From an uncultured Saprospiraceae bacterium (lineage in GTDB: Bacteria; Bacteroidota; Bacteroidia; Chitinophagales; Saprospiraceae): a stretch of DNA of 64,000 nt. Positions 9,629 through 16,978 of the stretch are shown in pieces. The stretch's first letter is position 1; the number at the start of each line of letters is the position of its first letter. Made by a program: the position numbers and the translations under genes. The stretch spans positions 1 to 64,000 of the forward strand of contig CALGLU010000048.1 of the NCBI GenBank assembly GCA_937959275.1. Reading direction: 5' to 3'. The notes under the pieces were generated by a model, which made no database searches, was not told the DNA's origin, and saw nothing but the letters and a program-made list of their open reading frames with translations.

Positions 9629-10258
9629 ATGAAAAACCTTCTACTGGCTAGTGTTATGATTTGTCTCTTTTCTTCCTGCAAAATGGCGAGTGTAGCGCAG
9701 GACGGAATGAGCGGAGAGCCTGGATTTAGCTCCCTTTTTAATGGAAAGAACCTAGATGGTTGGATTATCTATGGCACAGAGAAGTGGTATGTGGAGGATG
9801 GATTGCTTATTTGCGAGAGCGGTCCTGACAAAGGGTATGGCTATTTAGGCACAACAGAGAGTTTTACCAATTTTGAAGTCAAGTTAGAATTCAAACAGGA
9901 AGCAAATGGCAATAGCGGCGTATTTATTCGTTCATCTATAGATGGCACTAAGGTCTCCGGATGGCAGGCAGAAGTCGCGCCTCCAGGCCACAATACAGGT
10001 GGTATCTACGAAAGTTATGGCCGTGGGTGGCTGATAAAGCCAGATCCAGCATTAGATAAACACTTAAAGATGGGAGAGTGGAATCAAATGACAATTCGTG
10101 CCAATGGAGATACGGTCACAACCTTTCTAAATGGTGTCCAAATGATCCAGATCGTGGATGATAAAATTGGTGCAGCCAAAGGACAAATTGCTTTGCAGAT
10201 ACATGATGGAGGGGGCATAAAAGTGAATTGGAGAAATATCCGAATTAAGTCTCTTTAA
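9629..10258 (+). CDS. DUF1080 family lipoprotein (3-keto-disaccharide hydrolase-like)
   Basis: A 209-residue exported lipoprotein: signal MKNLLLASVMICLFSSC with the lipidated Cys about residue 17. The rest is one DUF1080 (concanavalin-like jelly roll) domain: FSSLFNGKNLDGW, YLGTTESFTNFEVKLEFKQ, GNSGVFIRS, and the end GQIALQIHDGGGIKVNWRNI, all hallmark segments. Characterised family members hydrolyse or eliminate 3-keto-glycosides, working after a Gfo/Idh/MocA C3-dehydrogenase. A Gfo/Idh/MocA enzyme and three sugar isomerases lie on the opposite strand within 12 kb, which supports a sugar-processing role at the cell surface or in the periplasm. It is transcribed divergently from the surface-protein gene. 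The substrate is unknown. Confidence 0.85.
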   Translation: MKNLLLASVMICLFSSCKMASVAQDGMSGEPGFSSLFNGKNLDGWIIYGTEKWYVEDGLLICESGPDKGYGYLGTTESFTNFEVKLEFKQEANGNSGVFIRSSIDGTKVSGWQAEVAPPGHNTGGIYESYGRGWLIKPDPALDKHLKMGEWNQMTIRANGDTVTTFLNGVQMIQIVDDKIGAAKGQIALQIHDGGGIKVNWRNIRIKSL

Positions 10259-10296
10259 AATGTCAAAGGCCAATCTAAAACCTCAAACTTAATCTC

Positions 10297-10593
10297 ATGT
10301 ATAAAGACATTATATCATACGAACTAGCAGAACATGTGACAGAAGAGAATCTTTTATCCATTGCAAAGCAGATCATTGAAAGCTGGATGAAGAATCAGTC
10401 TGGCTTTATTAAATGGGAGATTCATAAAAATAGTGATGAGACCTATACTGATGTCGTGTACTGGAATTCTAAAGCAGATGCGAAGGAAGCAGAAAAAAAT
10501 ATGGGTGATATACCGGATGCCAATGATTGGTTTTCTTGTTATAAAGAAGGTTCGATATCAAGTAAGAATCTGACTCAGATAGCTGCATTTTGA
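10297..10593 (+). CDS. Small ABM-like (dimeric alpha/beta barrel) protein, hypothetical
   Basis: A 98-residue cytosolic protein without signal peptide. It begins MYKDIISYELAEHVTEENLL, continues with a helix and the strand-like stretch GFIKWEIHKNSDETYTDVVYW, then NSKADAKEAEKNMGDIP and a short helical end. This beta-alpha-beta order with a VVYW strand resembles the antibiotic-biosynthesis-monooxygenase / ferredoxin-like dimeric barrel superfamily, whose members do very varied chemistry. It follows the DUF1080 gene by 38 bp on the same strand and may be co-transcribed. I do not recognise a specific family. Confidence 0.6.
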   Translation: MYKDIISYELAEHVTEENLLSIAKQIIESWMKNQSGFIKWEIHKNSDETYTDVVYWNSKADAKEAEKNMGDIPDANDWFSCYKEGSISSKNLTQIAAF

Positions 10594-10730
10594 TAGCTGT
10601 ATCATTTGGTGTCTGCTCCTATACTCAGAGGAAATTTTGTACACCGAATGACTAAGAAGTTCCAACAGTTCAATAGCGATGATCGAAACATCTGTCAAGA
10701 TTGACACCTAAATTGATTATTAAAAGTGAA

Positions 10731-11531
10731 ATGGAAATAATTTGTTATAGTTGTGGACGAGGCGAAAATCCCGAAAATACTCTTGAAGGGATTAGACATT
10801 GTTTATCAATAAATCCGACTTGGAGAATTGAAATGGATATTCAATTTACAGCAGATAATAAACTTGTTCTATTTCATGACGATGACACAATTCGAACGAC
10901 TGGAGAAGATCTTCGAATCAATGAGTTGACATTGAGTGAATTAAAAGGACTAAATGCAGCATTTAATTTTAAAGAAAAGAACGAATATCCGTATAGAGAC
11001 AATCCCATTAGAATTCCTGAATTGAAAGACGTACTTACTGAATTTCCAAAAGCTAAACTACTTTTGGATATACATTCAAAAAATCCCAATGCGATAGAGA
11101 TATTCATAGAACTGATTGAAACAGAATTTAAAAATGGTGATTTTATTGTAGTCAGCGAATATGATCATATAATCCAGAAATTAAGAAAAGAAAAACCCAA
11201 GTGGACATTTGGAGTACCTGCAAATGAAGCCAAGAAAATGCTTTACAGTAGTTTTCTATATTTAGATGGACTGTTTCCTATAAAATCTGATATATTAATG
11301 CTTCCAAAAAAATATGGAAGCATTAATGTTTTATCGAAGCGTGTTGTGAATCATGCTCAAATAAGAAACAAGGAATTATGGGCCTGGATTTATGAATCCT
11401 CGGACTTAGATCCCACGAAATTCAAAGCAGTAGAATCCATTGAAGAATTAGAAGAATTGAAAGCACTAGGTGTTTCAGGAGTCTTTACAGAATATCCTAG
11501 AAAATTATCAATTAAAATGCTGCCAAACTAA
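10731..11531 (+). CDS. GDPD-like phosphodiesterase fold protein lacking the first catalytic His
   Basis: About 266 residues from ATG 10731; an upstream start at 10701 would add ten residues before the first strand. It shows the glycerophosphodiester phosphodiesterase outline: NPENTLEG after the first strand, then IEMDIQFTADNKLVLFHDDD (the E-x-D metal ligands and the HD motif), RIPELKDVL, and LLLDIHSK, and it ends GVSGVFTEYPRKL like the usual GVDGIxTDxP motif. The canonical H-R-G before PENT is C-G-R-G here, so the first catalytic His is missing. No signal peptide, so probably cytosolic. It converges on the FG-GAP gene. It could be an altered GDPD or a binding or inactive relative. Confidence 0.7.
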   Translation: MEIICYSCGRGENPENTLEGIRHCLSINPTWRIEMDIQFTADNKLVLFHDDDTIRTTGEDLRINELTLSELKGLNAAFNFKEKNEYPYRDNPIRIPELKDVLTEFPKAKLLLDIHSKNPNAIEIFIELIETEFKNGDFIVVSEYDHIIQKLRKEKPKWTFGVPANEAKKMLYSSFLYLDGLFPIKSDILMLPKKYGSINVLSKRVVNHAQIRNKELWAWIYESSDLDPTKFKAVESIEELEELKALGVSGVFTEYPRKLSIKMLPN

Positions 11532-11624
11532 GACTCGGTTTACATTTCTTACCCGTTATAAATCATGGGGTTAAAAACGTGTCAATCATTCTGGCGTTTC
11601 ACATTGAGTAAAGCATCATGTTAT

Positions 11625-12950
11625 TCACCAACTACCAATCTTTTTGTCACCATTTTTGAAAAGGAAGGTCCCTTTCTTGTTGCTTATCAAAAGATCATCC
11701 CACCCATCATTATTGATATCTTTAATGTGAATTTGAGTACCAACACCTACAGCTTGATCAAACTTATGCTGATGAAAGTGAGTTTCGCCTCCTTTCTGAT
11801 AGGCTTCCATCCAAACCAAATCCACAGCATCATCCCAGCCCGGATCACGACCATTGTGAGCCAAATATCTCTTGCCCGTTACAAAATCTGGAATCCCATT
11901 GTTATTCATATCACCTAGCGCAATCGCGTGTGCCTGCGATACATCATCTAGTATGACATGTTTGATAAACTCAATCTCACCAGACTTGATGATTTGCTCG
12001 AACCACCAAATGCCATATTGATGGGCTGAACTCCCGATAATATCATTGTCACCATCTTGGTCAACATCATAGACGATCATTTGTGCAAATTGTAAATTAG
12101 GTGAAGGAGCACTAGCCATCGTATCAAAGGGTACGGCATTAAATTTTAAAGGAAGACTAGATGAGCTTGCACCCTCATACCATCCATTTCGAGTGATGAT
12201 GTCCTGAAATCCATCACCATTCAAATCGCCAGTCCCCAAGCCATGCGCAAAGGCACCCGCAGCAGCCTGCTTAATTCGCTTGCCCCAAAATGGACCTTTA
12301 AACGCATATGTGCTTGTGCTCCCTACAATCAAGGTTTCCCAAGTACCTGCTGCTGCCACAGTGCTGTAAGCTAATTGATATAGACTATCGACATCATTGA
12401 CTCCGCAAAGCACACCATATTGACCAGTACCAAATAGGTCAACCAACAGTGGGCTCTCTCCATGATAGTCGTCTACAACGATATCTTCTTTCCAATGACC
12501 ACTTTTATGTTTTGGATTTTCATACCAATAGATCGGCTGGCCCATGGTTGGAAAAGTCAAGACATCTGGCCAGCCATCCTGATTCACATCGACTGTATAT
12601 ACTCCAAATGAATTGCTATAGTAGGGTAGTGTTGAGGGAGAGTCATCAGAGTAAATCTTGTTATAGTAGATGCCCGGTGTTCTGATTTCATGCATTTGCC
12701 ATTGAGGAGCGGCGTACCACACATCACCTACCACAATGTCTTGCAGGCCATCTTGGTTTATATCAGCAGAGACAACTGCCTCGGATCTGAAAACTGAGTC
12801 AATACATAGTTTTGTAAAACTCGGTGTTGTCAATGTCGATTGATGATTCGCGAAGTCAGTCGCCGGTTGCTCCAGGCTGGTAGATTTGCAATTGATGAGA
12901 ACAATACAGAACAGTGGGGTGAAGTAAAAAATTAGCGGCCGCAGATTCAT
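11625..12950 (-). CDS. FG-GAP/VCBS repeat lipoprotein
   Basis: About 441 residues from ATG 12950. That start overlaps the upstream TGA by one base (TGATG); a TTG one codon earlier is less likely. The signal MNLRPLIFYFTPLFCIVLINC makes it a lipoprotein (Cys about 21). At least six FG-GAP-type calcium loops follow: DINQDGLQDIVVGD, DVNQDGWPDVLTF, DLNGDGFQDIITRNG, DVDQDGDNDIIG, DMNNNGIPDFVTG and DINNDGWDDLLIS, each followed by a hydrophobic strand and often a WYE/WFE turn, as in a seven-bladed propeller. Such lipoproteins accompany sugar isomerases and DUF1080 genes in Bacteroidota clusters; ligand binding or surface scaffolding is plausible. Last gene of the minus-strand isomerase operon. Confidence 0.82.
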   Translation of the reverse strand: MNLRPLIFYFTPLFCIVLINCKSTSLEQPATDFANHQSTLTTPSFTKLCIDSVFRSEAVVSADINQDGLQDIVVGDVWYAAPQWQMHEIRTPGIYYNKIYSDDSPSTLPYYSNSFGVYTVDVNQDGWPDVLTFPTMGQPIYWYENPKHKSGHWKEDIVVDDYHGESPLLVDLFGTGQYGVLCGVNDVDSLYQLAYSTVAAAGTWETLIVGSTSTYAFKGPFWGKRIKQAAAGAFAHGLGTGDLNGDGFQDIITRNGWYEGASSSSLPLKFNAVPFDTMASAPSPNLQFAQMIVYDVDQDGDNDIIGSSAHQYGIWWFEQIIKSGEIEFIKHVILDDVSQAHAIALGDMNNNGIPDFVTGKRYLAHNGRDPGWDDAVDLVWMEAYQKGGETHFHQHKFDQAVGVGTQIHIKDINNDGWDDLLISNKKGTFLFKNGDKKIGSW

Positions 12951-13771
12951 CAAGCTTGTAGTTGCGGCATGATTTCATTTTGAATATAAATACCATCTCG
13001 TCGGGTCACATCGTCGGGATCTGCGATTGCATCATCACATTCATCTTCCATGACAATCCATCCCTCATAAGAACTGTCAATTAAATATTGAGTAATGGCT
13101 TGGAAATCAATGGCTCCTTCGCCAGTAGCAGCCCATCGGCCGTCTGTGTACATGTCTTTGTAGTGCACAAGGTTTATGGTGTCTCGGTATTGTTTGATAA
13201 TACTCAGAGGATCCATGCCACCCTTGGCTATATGGCCCACATCAGGACAGTAGCCACAGGCGTCGCCATCAAGGCCTTCTAATAAAATCTCATAATCAGA
13301 TTCGATTCGAAAGGCAGAGCCTGACGGTGAGTTTGGGTGGTTAGAGCAGATGACGCCTTGCTCAGCTGCGCGGCGTGAGAAGGCATTCACGCAGGCTATC
13401 ATATTATCTTGGCGCTCTCTTAGATTGTCTCGATTGGATTGAGGCATCTGGACGCTGAGTAGGATAGTTTCAGGGAAGTGCTTCATAAAAGCAATCCACT
13501 GATCTGCTCTTGCACGCTCTTCATCCGTCTCTGTTGGATGGAGCCAATCTTCTACATAGGCTAAAGAAGACAACTTGAGATTGTGCTTTGCTAGCGCGTC
13601 TTTCATGACGAGTGGGTCAGCGTGTAGCGACATAAAACTGTTGTCGGGTTCTATGCCAGCGAAGCCTGCCGATTGGCAAACGGCCATAATATGTTCTAGC
13701 TTGTTGGTATAAGAACCATCGCCTGGCATGACCCAAGTATATGTTTCACAGGATAATTGTATTTGACTCAT
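12950..13771 (-). CDS. Sugar phosphate isomerase/epimerase, TIM barrel (IolE/xylose-isomerase-like)
   Basis: 273 residues of the AP-endonuclease-2/xylose-isomerase-like TIM-barrel superfamily. Recognisable parts are FAGIEPDNSF (strand 2), CGYCPDVGHIAKGGMDP (Asp and His ligands), INLVHYKDMY (His at strand 7), and WAATGEGAIDFQAI with GWIVMEDECD (final Glu ligand), the spacing seen in IolE-type inosose dehydratases and sugar epimerases. No signal peptide, so cytosolic. It overlaps the FG-GAP gene by one base and follows the alpha/beta hydrolase, so the three form an operon. The exact substrate cannot be assigned; it may act on a 3-keto or cyclic polyol intermediate. Confidence 0.78.
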   Translation of the reverse strand: MSQIQLSCETYTWVMPGDGSYTNKLEHIMAVCQSAGFAGIEPDNSFMSLHADPLVMKDALAKHNLKLSSLAYVEDWLHPTETDEERARADQWIAFMKHFPETILLSVQMPQSNRDNLRERQDNMIACVNAFSRRAAEQGVICSNHPNSPSGSAFRIESDYEILLEGLDGDACGYCPDVGHIAKGGMDPLSIIKQYRDTINLVHYKDMYTDGRWAATGEGAIDFQAITQYLIDSSYEGWIVMEDECDDAIADPDDVTRRDGIYIQNEIMPQLQA

Positions 13772-13811
13772 TGTTGTTTGATTAATAATTGCTTGCAGTA
13801 TGGTTTAGGAA

Positions 13812-14621
13812 TTAAGTAGACACATTGCCTTTTAAAAAATCTAGTGTCACTTGATTAAATCGCTCTAAGTCCTCCCAGTGATGAACGTGGCCTCCAGTTG
13901 GAAATCGTTCGATAAGAGAACCTGTTATCTTCTCATGAAGTATATCGGAAAACGCAGGTGGGGTAAATATATCCATCATCCCAATTGTGATTAATGTCGG
14001 GACTTTAATTTCGTGGAGACGCGGTACAGCGTTGTGGTGTATGCAAGCATCCAGTTGACCATCAAAGCCAGATTGTGTCTGCGGGTTTGTATTTTGAACA
14101 GCCCCTTGTTGATCGTCTTGTAGATCGGCTAAATGATCTACATAATAGGGTGGGGCAAAAATCCACAATTGCAACAACTCCATGAAGTCATCTGGTGCAG
14201 CAACTCGTCTAAGTTTCTTTAAGTTTTCATAAACTGTCTTTGCATAATTATTAAAGACTGGCCAAGTGCTAATCAAGCATAAGCTCGATACGCGATCCGG
14301 ATGGTTAAGCGCAAGAGATTGTGCAATGGCTCCACCCATAGATATACCTGCGACTTGTGCTGTAGAAATATCAAGATGGTCCATAACAGCAATCGTATCT
14401 TCTGCCATCATCTCAGTTGTATACGGTCCTTGTGGCTGACCGGACTTGCCAACGCCTCGATTATCAAGTACGATACACTTAAAATGTTGTTCGTATACAG
14501 CAACATGCTTTTCCCACACATCACCATCCGCACCAAAACCCATCAGCAATACCAATGGCGAACCTTCCCCTCTGATTTGAAAATATATTTGGCAACCGTT
14601 AGAATCTACATAACCGGTCAT
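13812..14621 (-). CDS. Alpha/beta hydrolase (3-oxoadipate enol-lactonase/RutD-like)
   Basis: 269 residues with a clear alpha/beta-hydrolase core: oxyanion strand VLLMGFGADGDVWEKH, FKCIVLDNRGVGKSGQP, nucleophile elbow GISMGG (Ser about residue 98), acid region TLITIGMMDIFTPP, and catalytic His in GGHVHHWED near the end. The length and cap fit small ester or lactone hydrolases such as PcaD and RutD. No signal peptide. It is in the minus-strand operon between two TIM-barrel isomerases, so hydrolysis of a sugar lactone made by a dehydrogenase is a reasonable inference. The substrate is not readable from the sequence. Confidence 0.82.
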   Translation of the reverse strand: MTGYVDSNGCQIYFQIRGEGSPLVLLMGFGADGDVWEKHVAVYEQHFKCIVLDNRGVGKSGQPQGPYTTEMMAEDTIAVMDHLDISTAQVAGISMGGAIAQSLALNHPDRVSSLCLISTWPVFNNYAKTVYENLKKLRRVAAPDDFMELLQLWIFAPPYYVDHLADLQDDQQGAVQNTNPQTQSGFDGQLDACIHHNAVPRLHEIKVPTLITIGMMDIFTPPAFSDILHEKITGSLIERFPTGGHVHHWEDLERFNQVTLDFLKGNVST

Positions 14622-14640
14622 AAATCAAAAATTTAAATTA

Positions 14641-14846
14641 AAATCAAAATGTAAATCAAAAATTAAAATTGAGTTGATAGTTGATTGTCCATGGTGGATA
14701 GAATTTCAAAATCAAAATGTAAATCAAAAATTAAAATTGAGTTGATAGTTGATTGTCCATGGTCGATAGAATATCAATATCAATATCAAAAATTAAAATT
14801 GAGTTGATAGTTGATTGTCCATGGTCGATAGAATTTCAATTTCAAT
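14641..14846. repeat. Three tandem copies of a ~62-68 bp repeat
   Basis: A conserved core running through AAATTAAAATTGAGTTGATAG and GTTGATTGTCCATGG occurs three times, with the GAGTTG motif at 14671, 14739 and 14801 (periods 68 and 62). Copies are nearly identical except for GGTGGATAG/GGTCGATAG and the AT-rich linkers. They lie in the ~326-bp gap between the epimerase stop and the hydrolase start. There is no repeat-spacer structure of the CRISPR kind and no coding frame is conserved. Confidence 0.75.
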
Positions 14847-14861
14847 TTCAATATCAAAACC

Positions 14862-14966
14862 TCAATACCAAGCACCTCCAAGCTCCCCACTTCAACCTCC
14901 TCACTTCAAGCTCCCCACTTCAAGCTCCCCACTTCCACCTCCCCACTTCAACCTCCCCACTTCCTC
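14862..14966. repeat. Purine/pyrimidine array (CTCCCCACTTCAA units) at the 3' end of the epimerase gene
   Basis: About seven imperfect 13-14-base units of CTCCCCACTTCAAG/C on the plus strand (GAAGTGGGGAG in the mRNA). The array overlaps the last codons of the minus-strand epimerase gene and its units contain TTGAAG, one of which provides that gene's TGA stop. It is strongly purine-rich in the transcript. See similar arrays at 16860-16978 and 18262-18505. Confidence 0.75.
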
Positions 14967-15790
14967 CTAATAAACCCATAGCCATCCCGATACACCTCTT
15001 CCAATGTTGGCTGAAAATTACGCCAGACATTAATATTCGATGCAAACTCTTCTTTGTTTCTGCTGAACGCTTCAATCGTCATCCAGCTGTCATAGCCAAT
15101 CTCTTTTAGGGCTTCAAAGACAGAATCCCATTGTACCTGCCCGCTTCCTGGCGTGCCTCTGTCGCTTTCTGTGATGTGTACGTGACCGATAAGATCCGCA
15201 TACTTTCGAATCGAGGCAGCACTATTTTTTTCTTCAATGTGCGCATGGTGCGAGTCAAAAATTAATTTCATGTTGGGGTGATCAACATCTTTAACAAGAG
15301 TCGCAATATCATCCAGTGTATTGTATAGATAGCATTCAAATCGATTCAAGGCCTCAGGTGTCAGAAGGATATCCATCTCGCCTGCATATTCTGCGGCCTT
15401 GCGCATGACCTCTGTGCTGTACTTGCGTTCGTCAGCTGTAGGTGGCTCGCCTGAGAAATAGGCGAAGGCTGAGTGATAGGGGCCGCAGATCGTTTCCGCG
15501 CCGAGTTCTTTTGCCATGTCAATTCTCCACTTGAGTTGATCGACGGCTTTGGCGCGAACGGAGGCGTCAGCACTCGCCGGATTCTCCGCTTCAAACACTG
15601 AGGTGACGCAGGTGCAGCCGAGTTCTAATTCTTTGAGCTTCTTGCCTAGTTTGCGATATTCATTCACGTCTTCGTCACCAATCGGTACTTCGACTCCATC
15701 AAATCCTGTTTCTTTTAAGCTTTCTACGATGGGGTACAGATCTTCATTGATATCTGTTGTCCATAAAAGCAAATTCATCCCTATTTTCAT
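14948..15790 (-). CDS. D-tagatose/D-psicose 3-epimerase-like sugar epimerase
   Basis: 280 residues, a TIM barrel of the ketose 3-epimerase family. The start MKIGMNLLLWTTDI and the four metal ligands are visible: Glu in LTPEALNRFE, Asp in KLIFDSHHAHIEE, His in IGHVHITESDRGTPGSG and Glu in SWMTIEAFSR. GTPGSGQVQW and the following helix are typical of D-psicose/D-tagatose 3-epimerases, which invert C3 of free ketoses using Mn or Co. Cytosolic. First gene of the operon epimerase-hydrolase-isomerase-FG-GAP. Its last codons (RRKWGG, stop) are made of repeat units from the array that follows, so its C-terminus may have been altered by repeat growth. Confidence 0.85.
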   Translation of the reverse strand: MKIGMNLLLWTTDINEDLYPIVESLKETGFDGVEVPIGDEDVNEYRKLGKKLKELELGCTCVTSVFEAENPASADASVRAKAVDQLKWRIDMAKELGAETICGPYHSAFAYFSGEPPTADERKYSTEVMRKAAEYAGEMDILLTPEALNRFECYLYNTLDDIATLVKDVDHPNMKLIFDSHHAHIEEKNSAASIRKYADLIGHVHITESDRGTPGSGQVQWDSVFEALKEIGYDSWMTIEAFSRNKEEFASNINVWRNFQPTLEEVYRDGYGFIRRKWGG

Positions 15791-15937
15791 GCGTCTGTTT
15801 TGTATCTATCTAAAGTAATAAAATCTAGGCGTATCGTATAAGTGAAATGAAAAATGTACGGCAGACTAAGCTTTTTAAGGACATTAAGACTTCCCAAAAT
15901 TGAAACAACTCTAAAGGAATTGACGTTTTTAATCTGA

Positions 15938-16562
15938 ATGGGAAATATTTTCAATCAGGATTTTCAAGAATTCGTAAGATCACTCAATAAGTTTGAAGTA
16001 GAATATCTATTAGTTGGAGGCTATACGGTGGTATTATATGGATATCATAGGACAACTGGTGCCTTAGATATATGGGTTAATCCCACCGAAGCGAACTATT
16101 CAAAGTTGAATTTAGCATTTGGAGATTTGGTCTTCCAATCAAATCGATCCCATTAGACAGTTTTTTAGATATTAATGAATTAGACGTCTTTACGTTTGGG
16201 AGACCTCCAGTTGCAATTGATATTATGACCAAAGTCAAAGGATTACAATTTGATAAAGTTTATAAAGAATCAGATACTAGTGGTCTGTCAAGTATATATT
16301 GACTAGTTGAATTTTGATTGTAGTTTGTGCATGAACTAGGCGCAGGTTCGGTCTGATAGCCTTAGCTATCAAGGCCGGTTCTGTAACGACGTGCATGTGC
16401 AAAATACGCCAAAAGCACTAGTCAAGTTTATCTTGACAGACCACTATAATACATGATGGTTTAGCTATCAAGTTGATACATTATGATTCCTTAATTGTAG
16501 CTAAAAAATCAGCAGGAAGATTAAAGGATTTAAATGATATTCAAAAATTAGAAGAAGAATAA
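15938..16562 (+). pseudogene. Nucleotidyltransferase-like gene (DUF6036-like), broken by a frameshift and a MITE
   Basis: Reading starts MGNIFNQDFQEFVRSLN, with the nucleotidyltransferase strand-helix VEYLLVGGYTVVLYGYHRTT and the degenerate metal motif ALDIWVNPT. The frame then fails at 16126-16128, where TTT replaces an expected TTTT. In the next frame the protein continues FGLPIKSIPLDSF, LDINELDVFTFGRPP and VAIDIMTKVKGLQFDKVYKE until a 165-bp MITE interrupts it at 16280. After the MITE it resumes DGLAIKLIHYDSLIVAKK and SAGRLKDLNDIQKLEEE to the stop 16560-16562. Removing the MITE with one TA joins both halves exactly in frame (SDTIIHDG). The intact relative would be a ~170-residue protein next to a small partner gene. 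Two lesions make it non-functional, unless the frameshift is a sequencing error. Confidence 0.85.
16280..16444. mobile_element. 165-bp MITE with terminal inverted repeats and TA target duplication
   Basis: The termini are GTGGTCTGTCAAG (16280-16292) and its perfect complement CTTGACAGACCAC (16432-16444). The match resumes after six bases as TTGACTAGT / ACTAGTCAA. Both ends are flanked by TA (16278-16279 and 16445-16446), the target duplication made by IS630/Tc1-mariner transposases. The centre is TGATAGC-CTTA-GCTATCA, a perfect 7-bp hairpin, and the arms are weakly complementary (TTTGTGCATG with CATGTGCAAA), so the whole element can fold. It has no coding capacity, so a transposase elsewhere is needed. 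A truncated second copy lies at 23432-23516. Confidence 0.85.
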
Positions 16563-16563
16563 T

Positions 16564-16767
16564 ATGGAAGAGCGAATGGATAAAACGGCCTTTAAAAAAC
16601 AATCATTAAAAGATGCTGATAGTAATGTAAACTATTGGCGCTCCAAAACATCAAGCGAACGACTCATTGCTGCCTATAATTTATCATTAAGAGCTTATGG
16701 CTACGATCCTGCTTACCCACGTAAAATGGATAAAACATATTTTATCAAACGGAAAAGAGAATCATAG
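16564..16767 (+). CDS. Small conserved protein paired with the nucleotidyltransferase
   Basis: 67 residues, rich in charged groups and with no signal peptide: MEERMDKTAFKKQSLKDA, then a middle segment NVNYWRSKTSSERLIAAYNL that looks like one or two helices, and the end PAYPRKMDKTYFIKRKRES. The MDKTxF motif occurs at both ends. It starts 1 bp after the stop of the nucleotidyltransferase pseudogene, so they were one transcriptional unit. Small proteins of this kind beside nucleotidyltransferases are common in Bacteroidota, and a toxin-antitoxin-like relation is possible but not shown. This copy is intact although its partner is broken. Confidence 0.6.
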   Translation: MEERMDKTAFKKQSLKDADSNVNYWRSKTSSERLIAAYNLSLRAYGYDPAYPRKMDKTYFIKRKRES

Positions 16768-16859
16768 TGTGCTGATGCAGTGATGTGCCAATGCTTTCTG
16801 CTTCCATCATTTAAAATTTCAACATTCAAAATTAAAAATTTGCCTGGAACTTAGAAACG

Positions 16860-16978
16860 TCCAACTCCAATCTTCAATCTCCCAACTTCAATCTCCCAAC
16901 TTCCAACTTCTGACTTCAATCTCCCAACTTCCAACTTCTAACTTCAATCTCCCATCTCCCAACTCCAATCTCCCATCA
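16860..16978. repeat. Low-complexity array (CAATCTCCCAACTTC units) downstream of the Gfo/Idh/MocA gene
   Basis: About nine imperfect units such as CTTCAATCTCCCAACTTC and CCAACTTCTGACTTCAA on the plus strand (GAAGTTGGGAGATTGAAG in the transcript of the minus-strand gene). It begins at the base next to that gene's TGA. Composition matches the array style at 14862 and 18262, but the unit differs. Confidence 0.7.

Noticed and set aside
11565-11918. Plus-strand frame over the FG-GAP gene
   Set aside because: Antisense shadow; the minus strand has six clear calcium loops.
14641-14966. CRISPR array
   Set aside because: Units are tandem without unique spacers of constant length, two different repeat types adjoin, and no cas gene is present.
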